Part shown: in pieces, positions 42,430-50,780 of the stretch
Layout of the letters: each line of letters begins with the position of its first letter
Position numbering within the stretch: the stretch's first letter is position 1
Assembly: GCA_007280905.1 (NCBI GenBank)
Contig: QYQM01000102.1
Span: 1 to 50,781 of the forward strand
Length of the DNA: 50,781 bases
Source of the DNA: Porphyromonadaceae bacterium
GTDB lineage: Bacteria; Bacteroidota; Bacteroidia; Bacteroidales; UBA12481
Direction: 5' to 3'
Made by a program: the position numbers and the translations under genes
Notes under the pieces: generated by a model
Seen by the model: the letters and a program-made list of their open reading frames with translations, nothing else
What the model was told of the DNA's origin: nothing
Database searches by the model: none

Positions 42430-43946
42430 TTTGGATTGTTATGGATTCGTAAAAATGCTTTTCCGATTGAACCTATTATATCTCCAGCCGTTAAGGCTTC
42501 CGGTCCCGTGCTTTCCGAAGCCAGATCACCTGCCAATCCATGGAGGTATACTCCCAGCCGGGCAGCGACAAGCGGATCATATCCCTGAGCAATCAGACCT
42601 GTTATGAGTCCGGTCAGGACATCCCCCGATCCTCCCGTTGCCATTCCGGGATTTCCGGTGGTATTGAACCAGACTGAACCATCCGGACCGGCAACGGCGG
42701 TGTGCGCACCTTTGAGAACAAGCACGAGTCCGTAAAATTCAGCAAGATCTTTCAGTCTCATTATTCTGGAATAATCGTCACTATCCTCCCCGAATAAGCG
42801 TTTAAATTCTCCGGGATGGGGTGTAAGTATACTATTTTTTGGCACCTGCAGCAAAGAACCGGGATTCCGTGATAACAAATTTAAGGCATCGGCATCCAGG
42901 ACCAGCGGGATAGTGCGCTCCAGCAGCAACCTTTCCAATGCTTTCCAGGTGGATGGATGGGTACCGATACCCGGACCGGCTCCAATAGCGGTATAGGGCG
43001 AGAGGTCAGGTACAAATGTCCAGTGATCGGGGTCGTCATCCTGGATGGTCATTGCCTCCGGAACGGCGATTTGAACAATTGCATTTCCCAACGAGGGAAT
43101 CAATGCGGTAGTCAGTCCGGATCCCGAGCGTATACAGGCTGATGCAGAGAGAACCGCAGCACCCGTTTTGCCGGTTGAGCCGGATATGATTAAAGAATGG
43201 CCATAGCTGCCTTTGTGGCTGAACTTGCTTCGCTGTTTCAACCATGCAGAAACATCCTCAGAACCAATGAAATTCCAGGCAGTATCAACATCACGGATAA
43301 AATCAGGATGGAGTCCGATCGGTATCACCTTCCAATCACCCACATATGGATAATTTTCAGGAAAAAAAAAGCAAAGTTTCGGAAACTGGAACGTCAGAGT
43401 TTGAAAAGCCCTGATGACATGCCGTCGCGAATTCAGGCGGTTATCCTCGCCAAACAAACCGGAAGGCATATCCACAGCGATAACCCGTGCTTTACTGCAA
43501 TTGATATGATCGATAATTTCAGCCATGAATCCTTCCGGTTCACGGGTCAAACCCGATCCGAACAAAGCATCTATAACCAGGTCATCGCTGGCGATGCCGG
43601 GTAACAGAGAACCCGCCTGCAGATAAGTCACAACCAGGTTATCCTGTTCAGGCAGGCGGTCGAGGTTGGCTTTTGCATCCGGTGACCCCCTTTTTTCAGG
43701 AGTGATAACATGAAGATTAACGCGCCGGCCTTTATTGGACAGCAACCTTGCGAGGGCTATTCCATCCCCTCCGTTATTGCCATATCCGGCAAATATCCTG
43801 ACCGTCCGGAAATTCCAGGGTTGTACCTCGATATATACATCCAACCCGAGTGCCGCCCGTTCCATTAAATCCAGTGACAGCACAGGCTCATGGCTCATTG
43901 TATATTCATCGGCCCTTCTGATTTGCTCAGTTGTCAATATCTTCAT
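42426..43946 (-). CDS. nnr: Bifunctional NAD(P)H-hydrate epimerase / ADP-dependent NAD(P)H-hydrate dehydratase
   Basis: 506 residues from the ATG at 43946 (MKILTTEQIRRADEYTM); an upstream ATG at 44039 would lie in the divergent promoter region. N-terminal epimerase domain (YjeF_N: GNNGGDGIALARLL; DALFGSGLTREP) and C-terminal dehydratase domain (KGAHTAVAGPDG; NTTGNPGMATGGSGDVLTG). It repairs damaged NAD(P)H hydrates. This fusion is common. It is followed by the DUF4831 gene with a 4-bp overlap. Confidence 0.95.
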   Translation of the reverse strand: MKILTTEQIRRADEYTMSHEPVLSLDLMERAALGLDVYIEVQPWNFRTVRIFAGYGNNGGDGIALARLLSNKGRRVNLHVITPEKRGSPDAKANLDRLPEQDNLVVTYLQAGSLLPGIASDDLVIDALFGSGLTREPEGFMAEIIDHINCSKARVIAVDMPSGLFGEDNRLNSRRHVIRAFQTLTFQFPKLCFFFPENYPYVGDWKVIPIGLHPDFIRDVDTAWNFIGSEDVSAWLKQRSKFSHKGSYGHSLIISGSTGKTGAAVLSASACIRSGSGLTTALIPSLGNAIVQIAVPEAMTIQDDDPDHWTFVPDLSPYTAIGAGPGIGTHPSTWKALERLLLERTIPLVLDADALNLLSRNPGSLLQVPKNSILTPHPGEFKRLFGEDSDDYSRIMRLKDLAEFYGLVLVLKGAHTAVAGPDGSVWFNTTGNPGMATGGSGDVLTGLITGLIAQGYDPLVAARLGVYLHGLAGDLASESTGPEALTAGDIIGSIGKAFLRIHNNPK

Positions 43947-43976
43947 AACCCTAAAACTACGCAATTTCAGGTGATA

Positions 43977-44007
43977 TTGAACCCGTGTCAAAAGATTTCT
44001 ATATTTG
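43977..44007 (+). promoter_or_regulatory. Putative promoter of the POT transporter gene
   Basis: TTG (43977-43979) and TATATTTG (44000-44007) are 20 bp apart, a full Bacteroidota promoter match, 46 bp before the ATG. Confidence 0.65.
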
Positions 44008-44053
44008 TGCAAAACCATTTGCAAACTAGTACAAATCAATAAACTTCAGAATT

Positions 44054-45889
44054 ATGTTTAAAAAGCATCCAAAGGGTCTGATCGTCGCCTTTTTTGCGAA
44101 CATGGGCGAACGATTCGGATTTTACACGATGATGGCCATTCTTGTGCTATTTCTCCAGGCCAAGTATGGTTTGTCGGAGGATAAGGCAGGAGGTATCTAC
44201 AGCTGGTTTTATTTTTCCATTTATGCACTCGCCCTGGTTGGCGGATTGCTGGCCGATTACACCAGGAAATACAAAACGGTGATCCTGTTCGGGCAGATCA
44301 TAATGTTTGCCGGCTATGCCCTCCTGGCGGTGCCACAGCTGCCACTGTCCGTCACTATTATTGGCTTGGCGACCATCGCATTTGGTAACGGTTTATTCAA
44401 AGGGAACCTCCAGGCCGTTGTGGGTCAGATGTATGACGATGAAAAGTATTCCAAAATACGTGATTCGGCATATATGATATTTTATATGGGTATTAACGTG
44501 GGTGCCTTTTTTGCTCCGTTTGCCGCTACGGGAGTCCGCAACTGGTGGCTGAAGACCAACGGTTTTCTCCATGACGGAAGTCTTCCGGCACTATGCCATC
44601 AATTTATCAATGGATCGCTGAAAGAGCCGGATCAACTTCAGGCACTTGCCAATCATGTGAGCCTGAATGGCCCGGTTACAGATTTGTCGGCATTTGCTCA
44701 TTCTTACCTGGATGTCTTTTCGAGGGGTTACAACTATGCTTTCATGGTCGCCGCGGGTGCGATGGTGGTTTCTCTGCTGGTTTACGTTTTTTACAGCAAA
44801 CTTCTTCCGAACAAAGAAAAAATGGTGACAGAAAAAACAATATCCTTTGGTGATAAATCCTGGGCAATTTTTCCTTCTCTTATGGTCGGTTTATTGGCTG
44901 CAATTGGAGTTGCTGCGCTAAAAGCTACGGCAACCGGCGGAACAATGCTTGATGGGGATAATATCGCAACCGGAGCTGCATTCGGATTATTTGCCACCTT
45001 TGTAACCTGGATCATCACAATTTCCAAAAAGGATGAAAAACAACGCGTTATCGCCCTTATCCTGGTCTTTTTTGTGGTGGTTTTCTTTTGGATGTCGTTC
45101 CATCAGAATGGACTGACGCTCACTTTCTTTGCCCGTGACTATGTGGTGAAGACGGTGGATCCCTACACTTACATGTTTTTCACAGTCGAGAATATCCTTT
45201 CCGTAGTTGCCTTTATCGCTGGTCTTGCTCTGGTTCTTGGAAAGAAAAGGACCCTGAACACCAGGCTTATCGGAGCTGCTCTGCTGGTTGCCGGCAGTAC
45301 TGCCGTCTTTTTCCTGTTCCGGAAAGGTGATGCCCAGAATTCAATTTCACCCGAAGTGTTCCAGTCTTTTAACCCCCTGTTTATAGTTACGTTAACGTTT
45401 ATCGTGATGGGATTCTTCTCCTGGTTAAACAAAAGGGGAAAGGAACCTTCCACCCCGCGTAAGATCGGTATCGGGATGATCGTCGCAGCTCTCGGATTTT
45501 TAGTTATTCTGGTTGCTTCTCTCAACCTGGTTTCCCCGCATGAACTTAAAGACGCAATAACAGGAAAATACAGTCCGGTTCCCGACTCATCCCGGGTGAT
45601 GCCTTACTGGTTAATATCATCCTACCTGATTTTGACCATCGCAGAACTGTTCCTGAGTCCGATTGGCCTCTCCTTCGTATCTAAGGTTGCACCCGGCCGT
45701 TTCCAGGGTCTTATGCAGGGCGGATGGCTGTTGGCGACTGCTGTTGGAAATAAATTGTTGTTTGTGGGCAGTACCTTCTGGGGCAAGCTCGACTTATGGC
45801 AACTGTGGCTCATCTTTATTGTGTGCTGCCTGATTTCAGCAACGTTTATTTTCTCGATCATGAAACGATTGGAAAGGATAACTAATTGA
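44054..45889 (+). CDS. POT-family proton-dependent oligopeptide transporter
   Basis: 611 residues with about fourteen hydrophobic segments. The N-terminal POT signature MGERFGFYTM (the ExxERF-type motif) supports proton-driven di- and tripeptide uptake. Also LFKGNLQAVVGQMYDD, FYMGINVGAFFAPF (PTR2-type motif) and a C-terminal ELFLSPIGLSFVSKVAPGRFQGLMQG. Longer than E. coli DtpA (about 500) because of an enlarged loop and additional helices, as often in Bacteroidota. A clear promoter lies upstream and a palindromic repeat follows. Confidence 0.94.
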   Translation: MFKKHPKGLIVAFFANMGERFGFYTMMAILVLFLQAKYGLSEDKAGGIYSWFYFSIYALALVGGLLADYTRKYKTVILFGQIIMFAGYALLAVPQLPLSVTIIGLATIAFGNGLFKGNLQAVVGQMYDDEKYSKIRDSAYMIFYMGINVGAFFAPFAATGVRNWWLKTNGFLHDGSLPALCHQFINGSLKEPDQLQALANHVSLNGPVTDLSAFAHSYLDVFSRGYNYAFMVAAGAMVVSLLVYVFYSKLLPNKEKMVTEKTISFGDKSWAIFPSLMVGLLAAIGVAALKATATGGTMLDGDNIATGAAFGLFATFVTWIITISKKDEKQRVIALILVFFVVVFFWMSFHQNGLTLTFFARDYVVKTVDPYTYMFFTVENILSVVAFIAGLALVLGKKRTLNTRLIGAALLVAGSTAVFFLFRKGDAQNSISPEVFQSFNPLFIVTLTFIVMGFFSWLNKRGKEPSTPRKIGIGMIVAALGFLVILVASLNLVSPHELKDAITGKYSPVPDSSRVMPYWLISSYLILTIAELFLSPIGLSFVSKVAPGRFQGLMQGGWLLATAVGNKLLFVGSTFWGKLDLWQLWLIFIVCCLISATFIFSIMKRLERITN

Positions 45890-45900
45890 TACACTGCGCA

Positions 45901-45928
45901 GTAGAGACGGATGATCATCCGTCTCTAC
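45901..45928. repeat. 28-bp perfect palindrome (GTAGAGACGGATGA arm)
   Basis: Perfect palindrome, 11 bp after the POT stop codon. It differs from the copy in hdrC2 (3896-3923) only in the centre of the palindrome. Probably also able to act as a terminator stem. Confidence 0.95.
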
Positions 45929-46001
45929 GCTACGTTTGAGTTATGAACAATTGTTCATAACTGCAGTTGATACGATGTGAATACAAACAGGTTAAAAACT
46001 C

Positions 46002-46031
46002 TTGACAAATCGTTTTTGGCGTTTACCTTTG
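46002..46031 (+). promoter_or_regulatory. Strong putative promoter in front of the orphan RNA candidate
   Basis: TTG (46002-46004, within TTGACA) and TACCTTTG (46024-46031) are 19 bp apart, matching the Bacteroidota promoter consensus in both elements and the spacing. Transcription would begin at about 46036-46040, where no open reading frame follows. Confidence 0.72.
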
Positions 46032-46037
46032 GTGATA

Positions 46038-46437
46038 CCAAGTGAGCGATAAAGACCGCTATCAAGGTGAGGTTCTTTGAACGGGATGAAACAGCAACGG
46101 CGAAAGCCACGCTGGCTGCACGGGAAAAACCGGGATAACAGATCGACCGGCGAGCACTTAAAAAGAGCAATCTGATTAAACTTACCGATCGGAAGTAATT
46201 AAGGGAAATACCTGCAGAGTTTTGCACGATACCACCTGCATCTGGGGGCAGACGCAAGTTGGGCCAAAGGTGGAATCAATATCATGCAAAACAGGAAGGA
46301 TAACACCCATCCCACCAGGTAAAAAGAACAATACACCATGCGATCCGTAACGGTAGCCTGGCCATCACCGGAAGCTACGGCAGACGGGAAGTGGGAAGGG
46401 GAAATCATCTAACGATGGTTTCCCCTTCGTGTTTTAT
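46038..46437 (+). ncRNA. Candidate structured non-coding RNA of about 400 nt, unassigned
   Basis: This gene-free stretch follows a strong promoter and ends with a stable hairpin. It can fold: CAGC-GGC-GAAA-GCC-GCTG hairpin with a GNRA loop (46092-46114); AGCG/CGCT (46045-46048/46057-46060); an 8-bp long-range helix GTTTTGCA/TGCAAAAC (46219-46226/46285-46292); CTGC/GCAG (46236-46239/46248-46251); GGTGG/CCACC (46269-46273/46312-46316); GTAGC/GCTAC (46353-46357/46374-46378); and GGTGAT/ATCACC (46031-46036/46364-46369), which would form a pseudoknot-like closure. I could not recognise RNase P, tmRNA, SRP, 6S RNA or a known riboswitch. It could instead be a long regulatory leader of the gene at 46452. 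Exact ends are estimates. Confidence 0.6.
46395..46437 (+). terminator. Rho-independent-type terminator after the RNA candidate
   Basis: GAAGGGGAAATCAT (46395-46408) and ATGGTTTCCCCTTC (46415-46428) form a 14-bp stem with one G-T pair and a 6-nt loop, followed by a T-rich tail (GTGTTTTATATA). It ends 15 bp before the next ATG. Confidence 0.75.
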
Positions 46438-46451
46438 ATAATCCCTGAATT

Positions 46452-49121
46452 ATGAAATCAAATCTTGTTTTCTGCTGCCTCCTGTTATTTGCCGCCTCAC
46501 TGACAGCCCAGACATCCATTCAATCTAACCTTTTTAAAGATCTCGAATACCGCAACCTGGGGGCCTTCCGCACCGGTGCCTGGATCGCTGACATCGCGGT
46601 GCCGGAGAAACCTGATGCAGCCAATAAATACACTTTCTACGTTGGCACCAGGGCCGGCGGTGTCTGGAAAACCATTAACAACGGAACAACCTTTCAATGC
46701 ATTACCGATGATTTTGATGTGTCCTCCATCGGCGTTGTTGAAGTAGCCGCCAGTGATCCAAATAGGGTATGGGTAGGTACAGGCGAAGCCTACAATGCCC
46801 GATCGTCCTATGCCGGAAACGGAATCTATGTATCAATAGATGCCGGAAAAACATGGACCGCAAAAGGCCTCAAAGATTCTCATCATATCAACCGGATCCT
46901 GATCCACCCCACTAACCCCGATATCGTTTATGCAGCCGTAATGGGCCACCTGTTTACCCCTAATGAAGAACGCGGTGTATTCAAATCCATCGATGGCGGA
47001 AATACCTGGCAGAAAATACTTTACATCAATGATAAAATTGGTGTCATCGATCTGGCGATGAACCATACCAACCCCGATATTCTATATGCAGCCTCCTACG
47101 AGAAAATGCGTACGGCCTGGACTTTCGAACCGGGCGGACCCGGCAGCAGGATTTATAAAACAACCGACGGCGGGAACAGCTGGAAAAAGCTTGAGAATGG
47201 TTTGCCAGGTGGAGACCTCGGCAGAATAGGTATCGATATTCATCAGGGAAATCCCAACATATTATATGCAGCCATCCAGAATCTGAATCCCGATCCGGAA
47301 TTTGACCTGAAAAATGCGCGGACAACCAGTTCAAATGTAGATGCCACCTATGATGCATTGATCGGCGGGGAGGTATACCGGTCAGATGATGGCGGTGAAT
47401 CCTGGAAAAAAATGTCGGATAAGAAAACCGATGTGAGCGGCAAGGCCGCCTATTCATTCAACCAGATTTACGCCGATCCGGTAAATCCCAATAACGTTTA
47501 CATTCCGGGCGTTTCTATGTTTTACTCTTTCGACGGGGGCAAAACCTGGCCGATGGGCTGGCGCGACAGAAACCGGTTTCAAAGCAATTTCGGTGATGTA
47601 CGGTGCTTCTGGATCGACCCTGCCGACCCGCGTCACATGATGCTTGGCAGCGATGGCGGGATTTATTCCACCTGGGACGGAGGGCTAACCATGAACCATT
47701 ATTACCAGCTGCCAACCGGCGAAATATACGATGTGGAAGTTGACAACTCCAACCCTTATAATATTTACATCGGACTGCAAGATCATGAGTCCTGGAAAGG
47801 GCCCAGCAACAGCTGGTCGGGATCCGTCGGAATTGAAGAATGGGTGATAACCGGCGAGGCCGATGGAATGTATACCAGAGTAGATCCTGAAAACAACAGG
47901 TGGCTCTATTATACCGGCCAGTTTGGATTACACCACCGTGTTGACCAGCTGATGGGCACCCGCGTGGATATTTCTCCAAAGGCTCTCAAGGGTGAAGCTC
48001 CCTACCGGAATACCTGGACCACACCGCTCGAGTTATCCCCGAAAAATCCGGCCATCATTTATACCGGCGGACAATATCTGCTCCGATCCCTCGATCGTGG
48101 GAATACCTGGGAAGAGATCAGTCCCGATTTAACAACCAATGATCCAGCCAAAATCAACGGCAAAGGACACATGCAGTTCTGCACGATTTCAGCCATCTCC
48201 GAGTCACCGGTAAAATCGGGAGTCATCTGGGTGGGCACCGATGATGGCCGCGTGCATCTCACAAAGAATTACGGAGTTACCTGGGAAGAACAAACTGATG
48301 CCCTTTTTAATATCGGAGCTCCTAAGAACATGTATGTCAGCCGGATAGTTGCATCGGCCTTTAATGCCGGAACTGCCTATGTTTCCAAAACCGGATTCAG
48401 GGATGATGTTTTCAAACCTTTCGTGTATAAAACCACCGACTTTGGAAAAACCTGGGAGGTAATGATCACCGGGCTTCCTGATGCTCCGGTTTCAGCTATC
48501 TGTGAAGATCCATCCAATCCGCAGGTTTTGTACCTCGGTTGCGACCAGGGAGTTTATGTCAGTTTTACCGGAGGAAAATCCTGGATATCCTTACGATTGA
48601 ATATGCCGCCTGTGCCGGTTACCGATCTCACGGTGCATCCGCGCGAAAAGGATTTGGTGGTTGGCACTTACGGACGGGGTCTTTGGATAACCGATGTTGC
48701 CCCATTCCGGGAAATGGCCGATAGCATTTTTAGTCAACAATTCTATCTGTTTAGTATAGAACCCAAACCGCAGTTCAATTATTCTCAGAGATCCGATTGG
48801 GGCAATTATACCATGATGGGTGATAATCATTTGCGAACTCCCAATGAACCCAATGGACTGGAGGTATATTACTATCTGAAAAGTGTAGAGGAAAGAGACC
48901 AGGTTATTCTTAGGATTACCGACCAGAACGATAAAACAACCGACGTGAAGGTACCGAAAGAGCCTGGCCTGCATCACCAATACCTGCGAACCGGGAAAAT
49001 GCTGCCGGGTCATTACCGGATAAGCCTCCTGGTTGGGAAAAACCGCGTTACGAAACCGGCTGATGTTACCGACAGCCCCCTATGGCCGGTTGGGTACATG
49101 ACGCCGGGGAGCGCGAGATAG
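46452..49121 (+). CDS. Secreted Asp-box (BNR/VPS10-like) beta-propeller protein
   Basis: 889 residues with a signal peptide (CCLLLFAASLTAQ). Numerous Asp-box motifs mark two or more propellers: KTINNGTTFQC, SIDAGKTWTAK, SIDGGNTWQKI, TTDGGNSWKKL, SDDGGESWKKM, SFDGGKTWPMG, SLDRGNTWEEI, TTDFGKTWEVM, SFTGGKSWISL. Such proteins are annotated as sortilin/VPS10-like or glycosyl hydrolase-like, but active-site residues cannot be assigned here. There is no T9SS sorting domain; the sequence ends shortly after the last blade (PLWPVGYMTPGSAR). It begins 15 bp after the terminator of the RNA candidate. Confidence 0.85.
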   Translation: MKSNLVFCCLLLFAASLTAQTSIQSNLFKDLEYRNLGAFRTGAWIADIAVPEKPDAANKYTFYVGTRAGGVWKTINNGTTFQCITDDFDVSSIGVVEVAASDPNRVWVGTGEAYNARSSYAGNGIYVSIDAGKTWTAKGLKDSHHINRILIHPTNPDIVYAAVMGHLFTPNEERGVFKSIDGGNTWQKILYINDKIGVIDLAMNHTNPDILYAASYEKMRTAWTFEPGGPGSRIYKTTDGGNSWKKLENGLPGGDLGRIGIDIHQGNPNILYAAIQNLNPDPEFDLKNARTTSSNVDATYDALIGGEVYRSDDGGESWKKMSDKKTDVSGKAAYSFNQIYADPVNPNNVYIPGVSMFYSFDGGKTWPMGWRDRNRFQSNFGDVRCFWIDPADPRHMMLGSDGGIYSTWDGGLTMNHYYQLPTGEIYDVEVDNSNPYNIYIGLQDHESWKGPSNSWSGSVGIEEWVITGEADGMYTRVDPENNRWLYYTGQFGLHHRVDQLMGTRVDISPKALKGEAPYRNTWTTPLELSPKNPAIIYTGGQYLLRSLDRGNTWEEISPDLTTNDPAKINGKGHMQFCTISAISESPVKSGVIWVGTDDGRVHLTKNYGVTWEEQTDALFNIGAPKNMYVSRIVASAFNAGTAYVSKTGFRDDVFKPFVYKTTDFGKTWEVMITGLPDAPVSAICEDPSNPQVLYLGCDQGVYVSFTGGKSWISLRLNMPPVPVTDLTVHPREKDLVVGTYGRGLWITDVAPFREMADSIFSQQFYLFSIEPKPQFNYSQRSDWGNYTMMGDNHLRTPNEPNGLEVYYYLKSVEERDQVILRITDQNDKTTDVKVPKEPGLHHQYLRTGKMLPGHYRISLLVGKNRVTKPADVTDSPLWPVGYMTPGSAR

Positions 49122-49134
49122 AACGCGGTACAGC

Positions 49135-49165
49135 GTCAGGAGGTCCCCGCCTTCGCGGGGATGAC
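49135..49165. repeat. GC-rich hairpin repeat (CCCCGC/GCGGGG) with GATGAC tail
   Basis: CCCCGC-CTTC-GCGGGG (49145-49160) followed by ATGAC is the same unit as at 38138-38158. It lies 13 bp after the propeller gene. Confidence 0.88.
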
Positions 49166-49215
49166 AAGTGCTTGCGCGGGCCAACATAAGGAAGACAACG
49201 ATTAAAGCTAGATAA

Positions 49216-49656
49216 ATGAGGTCTTTATTGAGATTTTTATTCTTATTTGGGGTTTGGGGTTTATTTGTTTTTTGCGTTTTGGGTTTTGGGATTTACCCGA
49301 AGGATCCGGTACAACAACAAAATAATTGGCCGGAACGCTATTCTGGATCGTACGGTTTTGAGCTTATGATTGATCACAATGGATTGATCATTGTATCATC
49401 GATTGATAGCACCAGTCAGGCCTATAAACTAGGCGTCAGGCCGGGAATGGAATTATTGGGATGGAATACACTGCCTGTTAGCAGGAAACTGGAATCAATG
49501 AAGGTCAGCAAATACCGGAAATTATTTCCGGTTATGACTGATCAAAATATCAAACTGATGTTGCTTTCACGGGGCCGGCCAGGCGAAACGGCCGAAGTGT
49601 TTTTCATGACACCGACGGGGAATAACCGGGGAATACGGCTTACGGCCAGACTGTAA
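49216..49656 (+). CDS. Membrane-anchored PDZ-domain protein
   Basis: 146 residues: one N-terminal membrane helix or signal (about 5-27) and one PDZ-like domain (GFELMIDHNGLIIVSSIDST; AYKLGVRPGMELLGWNTLPV). It lacks any protease domain, so it may be an accessory or a stand-alone peptide-binding protein. It faces ispH across 16 bp and shares a hairpin with it. Confidence 0.7.
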   Translation: MRSLLRFLFLFGVWGLFVFCVLGFGIYPKDPVQQQNNWPERYSGSYGFELMIDHNGLIIVSSIDSTSQAYKLGVRPGMELLGWNTLPVSRKLESMKVSKYRKLFPVMTDQNIKLMLLSRGRPGETAEVFFMTPTGNNRGIRLTARL

Positions 49657-49690
49657 GACTGTAAGACTTTCTTCAAAGTCTAACAGTCTT
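49651..49690. terminator. Two-way terminator-like hairpin between the PDZ gene and ispH
   Basis: AGACTGTAAGACTTT, then CTTC, then AAAGTCTAACAGTCT form a nearly perfect hairpin that overlaps the stop codons of both convergent genes. It also belongs to the AAGACTTTAAGAC repeat theme. Confidence 0.65.
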
Positions 49691-50521
49691 CTCTTTAGCT
49701 TCTTCCATCTGCCAGCTAGGCGTAGAAGTAGCTCCGCAGATCCCTACAGTATTGTCGTTTAGAAACCAGGAGGGGTCGATTTCGTCGACGGCGGAGATTT
49801 TATGGCTCCGGGGATTTACTTCGCGGCATGCGTCATAAAGCACTTTACCGTTACTGGATTCTACACCGGATATGAAAATAATGACATCGTGTTTGCGGCA
49901 GAATTCCTGCATTTGCTCTTTTCTGCCCGACACCTGACGGCAAACTGTATCCTTGAGTATTACATGGATTCCGGCCTCCTCCAGTTTTTCCCTCACGGTA
50001 TAGAGCTTCTCCACGCTCATGGTTGTTTGACTGTATAGGGTCACCTTCTCAGGCAACTCATCAAGATTCAACTCTTCGATATCCTTAAAAACGACCCCTT
50101 TCCCTTCGAGGTGTCCCATCAAGCCCACCACCTCCGGATGATTTGCTTTACCATAAATGAGGATAAACTCACCATCGCCTTCCGACTTCTTCATCCGATC
50201 CTGGAGTTTTAAAACTATCGGACAGGTTGCATCAAGGATTTCATTACCATTCTTACGCAGACTTTCATAGGTTTCCGGTGGTTCACCGTGGGCCCGGATC
50301 AGCACCTTTTGTCCGTGGATATTGGCAATTTCATCATGGGTAAGGGTAATCATGCCAAGCTGCTGCAATCGTTTCACCTCCTCGTCATTATGCACAATCT
50401 GGCCCAGGCAATATAATTTCCCTTCGTTCTTCAGGATCTCTTCAGCACGATTAATTGCTTTCACCACTCCAAAGCAGAATCCCGAACGGGGATCAATTTC
50501 GACTTTCAGCTTTAATGACAT
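49673..50521 (-). CDS. ispH: 4-hydroxy-3-methylbut-2-enyl diphosphate reductase
   Basis: 282 residues from the ATG at 50521 (MSLKLKVEIDPRSGFCFGV); a frame beginning at 50548 adds only repeat-encoded residues. IspH uses a 4Fe-4S cluster to make IPP and DMAPP, ending the MEP pathway. Conserved cysteines: GFCFGV (C16), DATCPIV and GICGATSTP; the acid-base/substrate residues in QVSGRKEQ and the NHPEVVG motif are also present. A dispersed repeat fills the region upstream. Confidence 0.95.
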   Translation of the reverse strand: MSLKLKVEIDPRSGFCFGVVKAINRAEEILKNEGKLYCLGQIVHNDEEVKRLQQLGMITLTHDEIANIHGQKVLIRAHGEPPETYESLRKNGNEILDATCPIVLKLQDRMKKSEGDGEFILIYGKANHPEVVGLMGHLEGKGVVFKDIEELNLDELPEKVTLYSQTTMSVEKLYTVREKLEEAGIHVILKDTVCRQVSGRKEQMQEFCRKHDVIIFISGVESSNGKVLYDACREVNPRSHKISAVDEIDPSWFLNDNTVGICGATSTPSWQMEEAKEKTVRL

Positions 50522-50530
50522 CCCACAAAG

Positions 50531-50634
50531 ATAACTGACAACCGACAATAGACAACAAAACAGACGTTATCAGTTATCGGTTGTCGAAGGGACTATGAGC
50601 AGCGTGACGGGGTCCCGGCCTTCGCCGGGATGAC
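50531..50634. repeat. Dispersed repeats between ispH and tRNA-Gln
   Basis: ATAACTGACAACCGACAA and CGTTATCAGTTATCGG (50531-50586) are the GTTGTCGGTT family; GACGGGGTCCCGGCC and TTCGCCGGGATGAC (50606-50634) is the GC-rich hairpin family with an altered stem (CCCGGC/GCCGGG). The two families sit back to back. Confidence 0.8.
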
Positions 50635-50669
50635 AACGCTTCGAATTTGGAGTTTTCTAGTTTTTCTTC

Positions 50670-50698
50670 TTGGGGATTTTGAAAAAAATCTATCTTTG
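50670..50698 (+). promoter_or_regulatory. Putative promoter of tRNA-Gln
   Basis: TTG (50670-50672) and TATCTTTG (50691-50698) are 18 bp apart, a full match at the -7 element, 10 bp upstream of the tRNA 5' end. Confidence 0.6.
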
Positions 50699-50707
50699 CA
50701 GCCGAAT

Positions 50708-50780
50708 TGTCCTGTGGTGTAACTGGCAACACGTCTGATTCTGGATCAGAAGAGTCCAGGTTCGAGCCCTGGCAGGACAA
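50708..50780 (+). tRNA. tRNA-Gln (anticodon CTG)
   Basis: Acceptor stem TGTCCTG (50708-50714) pairs with CAGGACA (50773-50779), with discriminator A at 50780. The anticodon arm is TCTGA-TTCTGGA-TCAGA, giving anticodon CTG. The T arm is CCAGG-TTCGAGC-CCTGG. A U1-A72 pair is usual in tRNA-Gln. The window ends one base later, so a coded CCA cannot be judged. Confidence 0.95.

Noticed and set aside
46087-46175. Small basic peptide starting MKQQRRKPRW in the RNA candidate
   Set aside because: About 28 codons with no ribosome-binding site seen; it overlaps the GNRA hairpin, and its basic character follows from the structured, purine-rich sequence.
45955-46408. Two antisense reading frames of 69 and 100 codons
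   Set aside because: They overlap the promoter, the folded region and repeats, have no recognisable motif, and their composition is not protein-like.
46038-46437. RNase P RNA, tmRNA or 6S RNA
   Set aside because: The universally conserved RNase P segments (GAGGAAAGTC and ACAGAA in context) are missing; there is no tRNA-like acceptor or tag frame for tmRNA; and the fold is not a single long hairpin as in 6S RNA.
50522-50548. Longer IspH N-terminus
   Set aside because: The added residues are encoded by the GTTGTCGGTT repeat and are not part of the IspH family.
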